A DNA stretch of 64,000 nt from Mycolicibacterium mengxianglii (lineage in GTDB: Bacteria > Actinomycetota > Actinomycetes > Mycobacteriales > Mycobacteriaceae): positions 3,472,001 through 3,536,000 of the forward strand of contig NZ_CP065373.1 of assembly GCF_015710575.1 (NCBI RefSeq), written 5' to 3'. Position numbers and translations under genes: made by a program. Below the pieces are notes generated by a model, which made no database searches, was not told the origin of the DNA, and saw nothing but the letters and a program-made list of their open reading frames with translations. Positions 10,209 to 19,463 of the stretch are shown piece by piece (position 1 is the stretch's first letter; each line of letters begins with the position of its first letter).

Positions 10209-11080
10209 GCCGACACTTTCTCTAGATCAAACTTTCCGTCGAGGACCGCCCGTACCGCACCTTCCGCCGTGGCCAGCACCTCGGAGTCGACGCCGTTGCG
10301 ACCGCGCACGAACACCGATGCGGCGTTGGCGGGCGCCATGCCGTCGGCAAGACACAACCCGTCGTGGAGCCGACCGATCGCCGGCAACAGCGCCACACCC
10401 AGACCCGAACGCACGGCGGCGAGCAACCCGGACAGATCCGAACACTCGGCGACGATCTGGTAGGGCACACCCAACTTCTCCAGCGCGGCGAACGTCGGTT
10501 CCCGCAGTGTGCAGGGCTCGGTGTAGACGACAACCGGTAGCGGTACCTGGGCCGACGGGTCGAATCCGCGTGCCGAAACCCATTTCAGCGACACCATTCC
10601 CGATGCCCCGGCGCGGTTCCAGCCTGAGCCGTCGAGTAGCACCGCCAGGTCGATTTGGCCCTGGTCGATCGCATCGGCCAGGTGCACGTTGCGGTCCAAC
10701 CGGAAGCGGATCCGCCAGTCCGACAGCTGGCCCCCGAGCGCGGCGGTCAAGCCGGGCAACATGACATCCGCGCCGTGTTCGGTCGCCCCGATCACCAGAA
10801 CCTTCTCCCCCGCGGCCGCACCCAGATCGCGGAGCGCACGGTCGTGGGCAGCAAGGATGGTGCGGGCGTGGCCCAGGACCCGGTGACCGAGTTCGGTGAA
10901 CGCCATGCCGCGGCCAGACCGTTCGACGATCGCGCCACCGACGACAGCTTCAATGCGACGCACGTGCTGACTGACCGCCGACTGGGTCAGGTGCAGGACA
11001 GCCGCCGCGCGGTGAAATCCGCCACAGTCGGCTACCGCAACGACACTGCGCAGCGGTGCGATATCCAGCACTTGAGTCAC
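10205..11080 (-). CDS. LysR-family regulator, ArgP/IciA-like
   Basis: LysR regulator (291 residues): winged HTH at residues 8-67 ([40 protein letters not shown]) and a two-lobed effector-binding domain (from about 90). It is divergent from an EamA exporter with 146 bases between starts, the usual position for a LysR regulator and the exporter it controls. ArgP controls the LysE/ArgO exporter in other bacteria; the analogy is inference. Its stop overlaps the rlmN start. Confidence 0.85.
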   Translation of the reverse strand: MTQVLDIAPLRSVVAVADCGGFHRAAAVLHLTQSAVSQHVRRIEAVVGGAIVERSGRGMAFTELGHRVLGHARTILAAHDRALRDLGAAAGEKVLVIGATEHGADVMLPGLTAALGGQLSDWRIRFRLDRNVHLADAIDQGQIDLAVLLDGSGWNRAGASGMVSLKWVSARGFDPSAQVPLPVVVYTEPCTLREPTFAALEKLGVPYQIVAECSDLSGLLAAVRSGLGVALLPAIGRLHDGLCLADGMAPANAASVFVRGRNGVDSEVLATAEGAVRAVLDGKFDLEKVSA

Positions 11081-11226
11081 CGTGCCAAGGTACTCCGATC
11101 AGGAAACCCGATCAATTTTCCGCCATTTTGGCGACAAACTCCAGCAGATTGATCAGCAGTCACGATCAGTACCGATCGGAGTAATTCGTTGGACGCCGGG
11201 CCGTCGCGGCAGACACGATCCTCGTC

Positions 11227-12309
11227 ATGGCACCCGTCCGCATGCCCGCGCACACTGCTTCGGCAGTCACGTTCTTCTACGCGTTGGGCTACCCGGTCGG
11301 CAATGTCGCGGTGGCCGCCATGTCCCCGATGGCCGTGCTGGTGTTCCGCTTCGGGCTGGCCGCCGCCATTCTGGGCGCCTGGACACAACTGTCGGGGGTG
11401 CGGTGGCCGCGCGGACGCGCACTCGGACATGTCGTCGTCACCGGACTGCTGATGCAGGCGGTTCAATTCTGTTGCCTCTACACCAGCATCCAGCACGGGG
11501 CACCCGCGGTGCTGTGCGCCGTCATCATCGCGATGAACCCTGTGGTGACCGGTGTGCTCGGTTCGGTGTTCCTGGGCGAACGGCTGGGTGCCCAGCGGAT
11601 CTGGGCCCTGGTTCTGGGTGTGCTCGCCGTTCTCGCTGCCTGCGCCGGCCGCCTGATCGCCCAGCGTGGCGTCGACCCGGCAGTGCTCCTGCTGTTCGTC
11701 GCGTTACTCGGATTGGCGGCCGGCGGGGTGTACCAACAACGGTTCTGCGCCGGCGTGGACTATCGCGCCGCCAGCACCGTGCAGAACGCCGTCGCCCTCG
11801 TTCCCACGCTCGCGCTGGCCGCGCTCTCGCCCTTGGTGATCCACAACGGTGCACACGCGGTGGCAGCCGTCGCTGCGGTGGTGCTGGTGAACGCCACCCT
11901 CACGGTGTCGCTGTATGTGCGCGCCATCAGCCTGCACGGCGCCGCCGCGGTGGCGATGCTGTTCTGTCTGATTCCCGGGGTTGCGGGAGTGTTGTCGTGG
12001 GCGCTGCTCGGCGAGCACGTCGACGTGGGTACCGGCATCGGCATCGTGGTGGGCGCCGCAGCGTGCTGGCTCAACGCCCGAGCGGTGCGATCCTCACGCC
12101 AGCAGGGACAAGACGATCCAGGTGGCGGCGGCCGACGGCAGGATCGAGTCGATCCGGTCCATCATGCCGCCGTGGCCCGGGAGCAGCGTGCCCATGTCTT
12201 TGATTCCGAGATCCCGCTTGACCTGGGATTCCACCAGGTCACCGAGGGTGCCCGTGATGACCAACAGCAGCCCGAGCGGAATACCCACCCACGCGGGCTT
12301 CTCGAGTAG
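11227..12309 (+). CDS. EamA (DMT) family transporter with an antisense extension into cdsA
   Basis: Ten-helix drug/metabolite transporter: two repeated EamA units from residue ~12 to ~290 (VTFFYALGYPVGNVAVAAM, VLGSVFLGERLGAQRI, VLSWALLGEHVDVGTGIGIVVGAAACWL). Probable efflux of a metabolite or amino acid under the divergent LysR regulator. The usual family ends near residue 295, but no stop occurs until 12309, so about 70 hydrophilic residues (from RSSRQQGQDDPGGG) are read through the 3' end of the convergent cdsA. An ATG at 11242 is an alternative start. Confidence 0.85.
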   Translation: MAPVRMPAHTASAVTFFYALGYPVGNVAVAAMSPMAVLVFRFGLAAAILGAWTQLSGVRWPRGRALGHVVVTGLLMQAVQFCCLYTSIQHGAPAVLCAVIIAMNPVVTGVLGSVFLGERLGAQRIWALVLGVLAVLAACAGRLIAQRGVDPAVLLLFVALLGLAAGGVYQQRFCAGVDYRAASTVQNAVALVPTLALAALSPLVIHNGAHAVAAVAAVVLVNATLTVSLYVRAISLHGAAAVAMLFCLIPGVAGVLSWALLGEHVDVGTGIGIVVGAAACWLNARAVRSSRQQGQDDPGGGGRRQDRVDPVHHAAVAREQRAHVFDSEIPLDLGFHQVTEGARDDQQQPERNTHPRGLLE

Positions 12310-12966
12310 GAATTCCACTGCTACGACGGCGGCCGCGGTGCCGAACAGCAGCGAGCCGGCGAACCCCTCCCAGGACTTCTTGGGGCTGATCGCCGGCACC
12401 ATGGTGTGCTTGCCGAACAGCACACCGGCTGCATAACCGCCGATATCGGAGAACACCACCGGCAGCAGCAGGCAGAAGACGCGCGCCCAGCCGTCTTCCG
12501 GGTAGACGAGCAGGATGCCGAACGCGGCGAACAGCGGAATCCAGGCGGCCAGGAACACCGTCACCGACACGTCGCGCAGATAGTTCGACGGCGCGCTCTT
12601 GAACCCCTGCGCCAGCAGCCGCCAGATGAGACAGACCAGAACGGTGCCACCGAACCCGCCCAACGCGCCGGCGGCGCCGAACGGCCACGTCAGCCAGATG
12701 GTGGCCTGACCGCCGACGAGCAGCGGGATCACGGGGATGACGAAGCCGCTCTCGCGCAGCCTGCTCACCACCTCGTAGGTGGCGAAGGCGATCGCCACGG
12801 CGACGACCGGGATCCAGATGTACGGCGCGTACAGCAGGATCGCGATCAGTGAGAAGCCCAGCAGGCAGCCGACGCCGATCGCGGCGGGCAGGTTGCGGCC
12901 GGCGCGCGAGGACTTGGGTGCCGGGGGGCTGCCGCCGTCGGGAGCGCCGGTGTCGGTGTTGGCCAC
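12094..12966 (-). CDS. cdsA: Phosphatidate cytidylyltransferase
   Basis: CdsA makes CDP-diacylglycerol from phosphatidic acid and CTP for phosphatidylinositol, cardiolipin and PE synthesis. The 290-residue membrane protein has a hydrophilic Pro/Ser-rich N-terminus then about eight helices, with SPKKSWEGFAGSLLFG and the family signature in GIKDMGTLLPGHGGMMDRIDSI near the C-terminus. It follows frr by 21 bases, as in M. tuberculosis (pyrH-frr-cdsA). The 3' 216 bases overlap the end of the convergent EamA frame. Confidence 0.95.
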   Translation of the reverse strand: MANTDTGAPDGGSPPAPKSSRAGRNLPAAIGVGCLLGFSLIAILLYAPYIWIPVVAVAIAFATYEVVSRLRESGFVIPVIPLLVGGQATIWLTWPFGAAGALGGFGGTVLVCLIWRLLAQGFKSAPSNYLRDVSVTVFLAAWIPLFAAFGILLVYPEDGWARVFCLLLPVVFSDIGGYAAGVLFGKHTMVPAISPKKSWEGFAGSLLFGTAAAVVAVEFLLEKPAWVGIPLGLLLVITGTLGDLVESQVKRDLGIKDMGTLLPGHGGMMDRIDSILPSAAATWIVLSLLA

Positions 12967-12987
12967 GGGTGCGATCGCTGGAAGCCG

Positions 12988-13545
12988 TCAGACCTCCAGC
13001 AACTCACCTTCTTTGTGCTTCACCAGTTCATCGATCTGGCTGATGTACTGCTGGGTGCTTTTGTCCAGGTCCTTCTCGGCGCGGGTCACTTCGTCCTCGC
13101 CCGCTTCGCCGTCCTTCTTGATCCGGCCGAGTTCTTCCATCGTCTTACGACGGACGCTGCGTACCGAGACCTTGGCATCCTCGCCCTTGGCTTTGGCCTG
13201 CTTGACCAGGTCGCGACGACGCTCCTCGGTCAGCTGCGGGATCGCCACGCGGATGACGTTGCCGTCGTTGCCCGGGTTGACGCCGAGGTCGGAGTTACGG
13301 ATCGCGTCCTCGATCTGCCGCAGTTGGGTGGCCTCGTAGGGCTTGATCACGACCAGGCGGGGTTCGGGCACGTTGATGCTCGACAGCTGGGTGATGGGGG
13401 TCATCGATCCGTAGTAGTCGATGCTGATGCGGGAGAACATGCCGGGGTTGGCCCGGCCGGTGCGGATCGACGCCAAGTCGTCGCGGGCCACTGTCACGGC
13501 CTTTTCCATTTTCTCTTCGGCATCGAAGAGAGCCTCGTCGATCAC
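12988..13545 (-). CDS. frr: Ribosome recycling factor
   Basis: RRF, with EF-G, splits post-termination ribosomes. The 185-residue length is standard. Motifs [59 protein letters not shown] and [30 protein letters not shown] are all intact. Downstream of pyrH by 39 bases. Confidence 0.98.
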   Translation of the reverse strand: MIDEALFDAEEKMEKAVTVARDDLASIRTGRANPGMFSRISIDYYGSMTPITQLSSINVPEPRLVVIKPYEATQLRQIEDAIRNSDLGVNPGNDGNVIRVAIPQLTEERRRDLVKQAKAKGEDAKVSVRSVRRKTMEELGRIKKDGEAGEDEVTRAEKDLDKSTQQYISQIDELVKHKEGELLEV

Positions 13546-13584
13546 GGTATTTCTCTCCCTAACGCTCGCCCTTGACGTGCACGG

Positions 13585-14337
13585 TCAAGTGGTGACCAGT
13601 GTCCCGATCTTCTCACCTGCAACGGCCCGAGCGATATTGCCGTCGGTCAACAGGTTGAAAACCAGGATCGGCATGCCATTGTCCATGCACAAGCTGAACG
13701 CGGTCGCATCGGCCACCTTCAACCCCTTGTCGATGACCTCCCGGTGGGTGACGGTCGCGAGCAGTTCGGCATCTGGATTGGTCCGCGGATCGTCGGTGTA
13801 CACACCCTCGACCGCTTTGGCCATCAGCACCACTTCGGCGCCGATCTCCAGGGCACGCTGGGCAGCGGTGGTGTCGGTGGAGAAGTAGGGCAGGCCCATG
13901 CCGGCGCCGAAGATCACCACGCGACCCTTCTCCAGGTGGCGCCGGGCACGCAGCGGAATGTACGGCTCGGCCACCTGGCCCATCGTGATCGCGGTCTGCA
14001 CCCGGGTGTCGATGCCTTCCTTCTGCAGGAAGTCTTGCAGCGCAAGGCTGTTCATCACGGTGCCGAGCATGCCCATGTAATCCGAACGGGTGCGCTCCAT
14101 CCCGCGCTGCTGCAGCTGGGCGCCGCGGAAGAAGTTGCCGCCGCCGATGACGACGGCCACCTGGACACCCTCGCGGACCACCTCGGCGATCTGGCGTGCC
14201 ACCAGCGCGACGACATCGGGGTCCAGGCCGACCTGGCCACCGCCGAACATCTCGCCGCCCAATTTGAGTAGGACGCGTGCGTATTTGGGTCGTGGTATCA
14301 CGGTCCGTGGGGACGCTCCGGTGTGGTTCGTCATCAT
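13585..14337 (-). CDS. pyrH: Uridylate kinase
   Basis: UMP kinase, amino acid kinase fold, which phosphorylates UMP with ATP and is the hexameric bacterial type. The 250-residue product has [13 protein letters not shown] near the N-terminus, [10 protein letters not shown], and the C-terminal [30 protein letters not shown] lies three bases before the ATG at 14337 and six before a second ATG at 14334; the latter is equally plausible. First gene of pyrH-frr-cdsA. Confidence 0.96.
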   Translation of the reverse strand: MMTNHTGASPRTVIPRPKYARVLLKLGGEMFGGGQVGLDPDVVALVARQIAEVVREGVQVAVVIGGGNFFRGAQLQQRGMERTRSDYMGMLGTVMNSLALQDFLQKEGIDTRVQTAITMGQVAEPYIPLRARRHLEKGRVVIFGAGMGLPYFSTDTTAAQRALEIGAEVVLMAKAVEGVYTDDPRTNPDAELLATVTHREVIDKGLKVADATAFSLCMDNGMPILVFNLLTDGNIARAVAGEKIGTLVTT

Positions 14338-14527
14338 CAGCCTCCCCCGTCAGAGATGTCGATTTCGGGCAAACAAGCGCCATCCAGGCCAGTGCCGGGA
14401 CGGCTCAACCTATCCTGCCTCATCGCACTCGCGGCGGCGGCAACAAGGGGCCATCCGGAGTGAAAAGGGGCGTCAGGCAATCGGGGCCACGCGTTGCTGG
14501 AACTCGGCCACCGGTTACCGCGTGCAC

Positions 14528-14564
14528 CACCAGCCGCGTGCCCGGGACGGACACGCGGCTGGTG
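14528..14564 (-). terminator. Long hairpin downstream of the amine oxidase operon
   Basis: Perfect 13-base arms (CACCAGCCGCGTG at 14528-14540, CACGCGGCTGGTG at 14552-14564) with an 11-base loop, 23 bases past the amine oxidase stop and before the pyrH leader. No U-run on the minus strand. Likely terminator; it also insulates pyrH. Confidence 0.65.
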
Positions 14565-14586
14565 TGGCTCGAGACTTCGGTTCGGC

Positions 14587-16602
14587 TTATGACTCCATTG
14601 CGCGGTCGGCCACCGGCAGGCCGGCGCTGTGGTGATGGCAGGCCGCCGGCTGTGACGGCGGAAGGTCCAACGCGGGGTTCCCGTCGAAGAAGCCGACGGG
14701 CTTGAGGTGGAAGCCGGTGTAGGCGCATGGCATCACCGGCCAGTCCTCCGGCCGCACCACGTGGTGAGCACCGACGGTGTACCAGAGCACCACGTCGGTG
14801 TTCTCCAGCGGAGCGTCATCGGCGATGAACTCGGGCAACCCCTGGATCTCGGCCGACTGGTACATGTAGTCGCCCGCGGCGAATTTCTCCGCAGCGTCGT
14901 ACTTGGTCACCCAGAGGTTGTGCTGGACGAACCGGGCACGGTCGTAGATGTAGGAGCCTTCCTGCACCATGACCGGAACGACGTCCTTGGGGGTCAACTT
15001 GTAGGCCACCGGCGCGCCCAGTTCGTTGATTTTCGACGGGTTGGTGACCTTCCAGTACCGACCCGTCTGCCAGTTCCAGTCCCGCGCTCCTTCACCTTCC
15101 GAGGCCACCAGCGTGTCCTGGGTGATCCAGGCGTTTTTGTGCGGGTTCAGCGTGGGATCCGGCTCGGGCACTGAATCCACTTCGTAGACACTGTTTCCGG
15201 CTCCGTCGATGCTCATGTCCAACCGGAAGTTGAAGAAGTGCTGGTGATTGGGGCCGTAGATGCCGGGAGCCACCATCTTGCCCCACCGGGGAAGTTCTCC
15301 CTCGGGCACCGAACCGGTGGTGAGCACGCCGGACAGCTTCACCTCGACCTCGATGGAAGCGTCGTTGTAGAAGTACCAGAAGAAGCCGTACTCGTAGTTG
15401 CCGACGGTGCAGATCATCGAGATCACCAGCCGGCGGGACCGCCGCACCTCGACCTCCTCGGTACGGAAGTCGGTGTGCTTCCACGAGATTCCGTAGTCCT
15501 CCTCGTGCATGCAGATCGCATTCGGAATCGTCACGGCGTTGCCGCTGGAATCGTTGACCGTCCCGTCGAAATAGTGGATCTCGCCGAGGCAGTCGCATCC
15601 CAGGGTCAGCGGGTTGGCCGAGAAGCCCATCCCGACCTCGCCCATGTCGAAGACGTTCTTGTTCCAGTGCGTCGGCGACGAATCCCCGTAGGGAACAACC
15701 ATTTCCGACAGCGAGCCGCGGTACAGGATCGGCCGGGTCTCGCCACGGTCGGTGTAGGTCACCTCGTGCACGGTGAGGCCTTCACGCGGGTTGAATCCGA
15801 CCCGCATGGACCACTTCTGCCAGCTCACCTGCCAGCCGTCAACGGTGAAGCTCGGGCCGTCGGGCTGGGTGATCTCGATGGGCTTGACGTCGTCACGGAA
15901 CTGGGTGAACGCCGGGCGGTTGTCGGGGTCGAACATGAATTGCTCGGAGTAGTTGCCCGCCTTGGGTGGTAGTGGCACCACCCCGTGGTCCTCGATGTCG
16001 ACGACGGTCATCGAGTCGAGATCGAACGTCACGATCAGGCCCTCGACGGGCCGGGCGTACCCGTGCTCGGACGGCGCGGCCCTCATGAAGGTCAACGGAC
16101 GGCAGATCAGCGGTGAATTGTCGTAATGGTCCTGGGCACCGTAATAGCCGGCGGGCCAGGGGTCGATCATGGCCAGGCTGAAGTCGGTGACCCCGCGCTT
16201 GCGCATGGCTTCCTGCCAGCGCGGGTCCTCGCGAACCTTCTCCTCCACCCCGGTCATGTGCTCGACCAGGTAAGACGGGAAGCGCCCCGGGATCGCCGTC
16301 CACGAATCGATGGTTCCGGCGTGGATGTCGACCACCGCCTCGTAGATCATCTTGGCTGCCCCGTCGTACATCGACACGAAAGCCTGGCGAGGAACCGTCA
16401 GTGCGGGATCGAACCGCAGCTCCGGCGTCTTCTCCGGTTCTGCCAGCTGGATCATCACGAATTTCAGTGTGGGAGTGCCATATTCGGACTCCGTGATGAT
16501 GCGTGCCGCTGACTCGATCTCGCTGCCGGAGAGCGGGTCCAGTGGATAGCGGACTGAATCACCGGTACCCGGTGTGCTCAGTACCGTGCTGTCCATGGTC
16601 AT
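14587..16602 (-). CDS. Copper-containing primary amine oxidase
   Basis: Oxidises primary amines to aldehydes with release of ammonia and hydrogen peroxide, using topaquinone (TPQ) and copper. The 671-residue protein has the TPQ precursor in VGNYEYG (Tyr403), the candidate catalytic base Asp319 in NVFDMGEVGMG, copper ligands His453 and His455 in NHQHFFNFRLD, and the third probably His614 in HHVVRPEDWPVMP. No signal peptide is seen, so it is cytoplasmic like the Arthrobacter enzymes. Its ATG overlaps the stop of the APC permease by four bases, indicating uptake and oxidation of one amine. Substrate (phenylethylamine, tyramine, histamine or other) cannot be read from sequence. Confidence 0.95.
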   Translation of the reverse strand: MTMDSTVLSTPGTGDSVRYPLDPLSGSEIESAARIITESEYGTPTLKFVMIQLAEPEKTPELRFDPALTVPRQAFVSMYDGAAKMIYEAVVDIHAGTIDSWTAIPGRFPSYLVEHMTGVEEKVREDPRWQEAMRKRGVTDFSLAMIDPWPAGYYGAQDHYDNSPLICRPLTFMRAAPSEHGYARPVEGLIVTFDLDSMTVVDIEDHGVVPLPPKAGNYSEQFMFDPDNRPAFTQFRDDVKPIEITQPDGPSFTVDGWQVSWQKWSMRVGFNPREGLTVHEVTYTDRGETRPILYRGSLSEMVVPYGDSSPTHWNKNVFDMGEVGMGFSANPLTLGCDCLGEIHYFDGTVNDSSGNAVTIPNAICMHEEDYGISWKHTDFRTEEVEVRRSRRLVISMICTVGNYEYGFFWYFYNDASIEVEVKLSGVLTTGSVPEGELPRWGKMVAPGIYGPNHQHFFNFRLDMSIDGAGNSVYEVDSVPEPDPTLNPHKNAWITQDTLVASEGEGARDWNWQTGRYWKVTNPSKINELGAPVAYKLTPKDVVPVMVQEGSYIYDRARFVQHNLWVTKYDAAEKFAAGDYMYQSAEIQGLPEFIADDAPLENTDVVLWYTVGAHHVVRPEDWPVMPCAYTGFHLKPVGFFDGNPALDLPPSQPAACHHHSAGLPVADRAMES

Positions 16603-18110
16603 TTATCTGATCCTTCCGAATCTTTGTTGGAGAGGTCGAACACTGCTAGATGGGCCAGCGAATCCTCCTGGCTGGTTTTGTGGGCCGACCGCCGGCCGAA
16701 GATGTAGACGACGAGGCCCAGGGCGAACATGCCCAGGCTGATACTGCCCACCCACGTCATCCAGGTGGCCTGCGGCACGTCGATCCATGGGGTGACGAAC
16801 GAGTAGTAGATGCCGCCGACCGTCCCGAGGGAGCCCACGATGACGACGAGCCAGACGCCCACCATACCACCGGGGATACGCCAGAACTGTTCCGTCGTAT
16901 ACCGATCCGCGTACTTCTTCCGTGCCACCACCACCGGGATCAGGAAGAAGAACCCGGACAGCAGCCACACGGTGCTCAGCCCGCCCTGCAGGTAGATGGT
17001 GACGTTGGCCATGCTGCTCTGCGAATACAGCCCCACCAGGATGAGCGAGGACAACACACCCTGAATCAGGATGGCAGTCACCGGGTTACGGGTGCGCGGG
17101 TTGAGGTGGGTGAAGATCCGGGGCAGGTGGCGCTCCAGGCCGGAGACGAAGATCAGTCGCGAATACGCCACCTGGTAGGTCATCAGCGCCACGATGATGA
17201 TGCCCGCGAGCACGATGGCGCAGATCTCCATCAGGCCCGGGAATCCGGCCACATCGAGCATGCCGATGATGCCGGTCACCGGGTCGATCTCGTCACCGGG
17301 AAGCGCCATCATGGTGCCAAGGGTGGTCATGAGATAGATGGCGACCAGTGCCGTTGAGCCCCACAGGATCATCCGCGGCCCGCTCCGGCGCACCGACAGG
17401 AACTCCGCGCCCATGTTGTAGGGCGTCTCCACACCCAGCAGGTAGAGCAGCACGGTGCCGTAGAGGAAGCCGGCGACGGCGAAGTTGGGGATCGTCGCTT
17501 CAGCCCAGCTGAACGGTGTGGCCGAGCCGTTTTCGACCGCGAACAGCAGGCCACTGATGAAGATGGTCAGCGTCAGGATGCCGTACACGACGAAGACGAT
17601 GTTCATGATCTTCTGGTTGGCGGCGAGTTTGGCCAAGGCCAAACCGATGACGGTCCACAGGATCACCAGCTGCAAGATGATGCTCGTCGTCAACCCGAGT
17701 TCGGTGTGGAACGCCAGCAGCAGGAATTGCAGTACCACCGCCGGCGACGACGCCGCGTTCAGGATCACCGGCACCCACGAGAGGTAGCCGCCGACGAACC
17801 CCCAGGTCTCCCCCATGGTCCGGTACGCCCAGATGTACACACCGCCCTGCCCGGGCCACAGGTTGCCCAGTTCCACGACGGCCATGCCGGCCGGAATGAG
17901 GAAGGTGAGTATGCCCAGGACCCACATGGGGATAGCCGTCCACCCGCCGCCCGCCATCACCGATGAGCCGGTCACCCAGCAGATGATGAAGACGTACGCG
18001 GCGGTCAGCCCGAAGGTGCTCATCACCTTGGGCAGGATCTGCTCGGGCACGAGCTCGGTGGTCATGAGGCGATCACGGTCTGCTGGCGGCGCAGCCTCTG
18101 CTTGTGTCAT
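16599..18110 (-). CDS. APC-family amino acid/amine permease
   Basis: A 503-residue polytopic transporter with about 12 helices (from STFGLTAAYVFIICWVTGSSVMAGGGW to the last near residue 470). The motifs LWPGQGGVYIWAYRTMGETWGFVGGYLSWVPV and SGLERHLPRIFTHLNPRTRNPVTA place it in the APC superfamily, GABA/glutamate-amine antiporter side. The ATG at 18110 has GGAG upstream. Coupling to the copper amine oxidase by a four-base overlap suggests it brings in the amine. Confidence 0.9.
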   Translation of the reverse strand: MTQAEAAPPADRDRLMTTELVPEQILPKVMSTFGLTAAYVFIICWVTGSSVMAGGGWTAIPMWVLGILTFLIPAGMAVVELGNLWPGQGGVYIWAYRTMGETWGFVGGYLSWVPVILNAASSPAVVLQFLLLAFHTELGLTTSIILQLVILWTVIGLALAKLAANQKIMNIVFVVYGILTLTIFISGLLFAVENGSATPFSWAEATIPNFAVAGFLYGTVLLYLLGVETPYNMGAEFLSVRRSGPRMILWGSTALVAIYLMTTLGTMMALPGDEIDPVTGIIGMLDVAGFPGLMEICAIVLAGIIIVALMTYQVAYSRLIFVSGLERHLPRIFTHLNPRTRNPVTAILIQGVLSSLILVGLYSQSSMANVTIYLQGGLSTVWLLSGFFFLIPVVVARKKYADRYTTEQFWRIPGGMVGVWLVVIVGSLGTVGGIYYSFVTPWIDVPQATWMTWVGSISLGMFALGLVVYIFGRRSAHKTSQEDSLAHLAVFDLSNKDSEGSDK

Positions 18111-18148
18111 CAATTCTCCGAAAGAGTAAGGAACCAAGTCACATTGGT

Positions 18149-18889
18149 TCAGTTGATGATTTGTCCGTCTTTCATCCGGACAACACGGCTCGCTTCGTCG
18201 GCCACCGTGGGATCGTGGGTGCTCGCGACCACGGTGACGCCCAGCGTCGAGCACAGGTCACGCAGCATGCGCACCACCGTCTCCCCCGTTCGGTGGTCCA
18301 GATTCGCCGTGGGCTCGTCGGCGAGCACCAGCGTCGGATTGCTGATCAGCGACCGCGCGACCGCGGTGCGCTGCTGTTCTCCCCCGGACATCTTGGTCGG
18401 CTGGTGGTTCACCCGGTGGTGCAGCCCCACCAGTTCCAGCAACTCGGTGGCCCGTTTACGCAGCGCCTTGCGGTCATAGGGCTCGAACATCAGTGGCAGC
18501 TCGACATTCTCGACCGCCGACAGGAACGGAATCAGGTTGTAGCTCTGGAAGATGAACCCGATGGTGTCGTGGCGCAGCGCGGCGAATTGGCTTTCGGTGA
18601 GCTGCCCGGTGTCTTGCCCTGCCAGCTTCACCGTGCCTTTGGTGGGCCGGTCGAGGCCGCCGATGATGTTCAGCAGCGTTGACTTCCCACTGCCGCTGGG
18701 CCCCATGAGGCAGACGAATTCGCCTGGCATCACCTGTAATTCGGCGGCGACGAGGGCCTTGACCACTTCATCACCCAGCTTGTGCAACTTCCACACGTCG
18801 CTGATCTCGATCACCGGTTTCTTGGCGACCTCGGTGTTGACGCTCGCTGGGGTGCTCGCGGAGTTCGCTGACTCGTCCAGTGCGGTCAT
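18149..18889 (-). CDS. ABC transporter ATPase (MacB/LolD type)
   Basis: A 246-residue ATPase with Walker A GPSGSGKST (about residue 63), Q-loop in GFIFQSYNLIPFLS, signature MSGGEQQR, Walker B LVLADEPT and the H-loop in STHDPTVADEASRV. The sequence is of the LolD/MacB/FtsE class that powers mechanotransmission rather than transmembrane transport. It sits seven bases after the small permease gene and 38 bases before the APC permease gene. Confidence 0.93.
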   Translation of the reverse strand: MTALDESANSASTPASVNTEVAKKPVIEISDVWKLHKLGDEVVKALVAAELQVMPGEFVCLMGPSGSGKSTLLNIIGGLDRPTKGTVKLAGQDTGQLTESQFAALRHDTIGFIFQSYNLIPFLSAVENVELPLMFEPYDRKALRKRATELLELVGLHHRVNHQPTKMSGGEQQRTAVARSLISNPTLVLADEPTANLDHRTGETVVRMLRDLCSTLGVTVVASTHDPTVADEASRVVRMKDGQIIN

Positions 18890-18896
18890 ACGCTGA

Positions 18897-19463
18897 CTAA
18901 CCTCCTGCTGTCAGAGATCGGATAGGTGGACGCGAGGCCGCGTTCCACGTGGGAAAGATGCTGGTGGCGATCGCAGCCAGGATGCTCACCACGATGGCGA
19001 TCCCCACTCCGAGGGCCAGCCCGCCGTAGCTCATGCCGGTGGCCACCATGCCGGCCAGCGCCATCACGATGCCGGCGACCACAGCGAGCATCGCTCCCAG
19101 GGCGGCGCCCAGAATTGCGGCCACGACCGGCTCGACGAGCAGCGCCGCCACCACCGGGCCCCGGGGAATTCCGTTGGCGCTCAGCACACCGAGCTCACGG
19201 GTGCGGTGCGCAACCGTCCGGGTGGTCGCCACGGCCACTTCCACCACCCCGACGAGCAGCACGGTGACCGAGATCAGGACGACCGCGCGGTTGATCTCGT
19301 CGGCATGCCCCAACGTCGCCGACTGTGCGGTGATACCGGCGGACATCCCGAACACCAGGACGACCAGGAACGCCCCGGTCGCCGTGGTGACGATCGGCAG
19401 GATCATCTCCCCGACCCGCCGCCGGGCTGACAGGTAGCCGTAGGCCAGGCCTTTGCTGATCAT
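18897..19463 (-). CDS. FtsX-like ABC permease without large ectodomain
   Basis: A 188-residue protein with about four helices (GEMILPIVTTATGAFLVVLVFGM; AVVLISVTVLLVGVVEVAVA; VVAALLVEPVVAAILGAALGAMLAVVAGIVMAL; LALGVGIAIVVSILAAIATSIF). It has the FtsX/MacB cytoplasmic segment TRTVAHRTRELGVLSANG. Only some twenty residues lie between helices 1 and 2, so it is a minimal half with no MacB ectodomain. It starts in a TGATG overlap with the larger permease stop, which suggests a heterodimeric exporter. Confidence 0.8.
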   Translation of the reverse strand: MISKGLAYGYLSARRRVGEMILPIVTTATGAFLVVLVFGMSAGITAQSATLGHADEINRAVVLISVTVLLVGVVEVAVATTRTVAHRTRELGVLSANGIPRGPVVAALLVEPVVAAILGAALGAMLAVVAGIVMALAGMVATGMSYGGLALGVGIAIVVSILAAIATSIFPTWNAASRPPIRSLTAGG

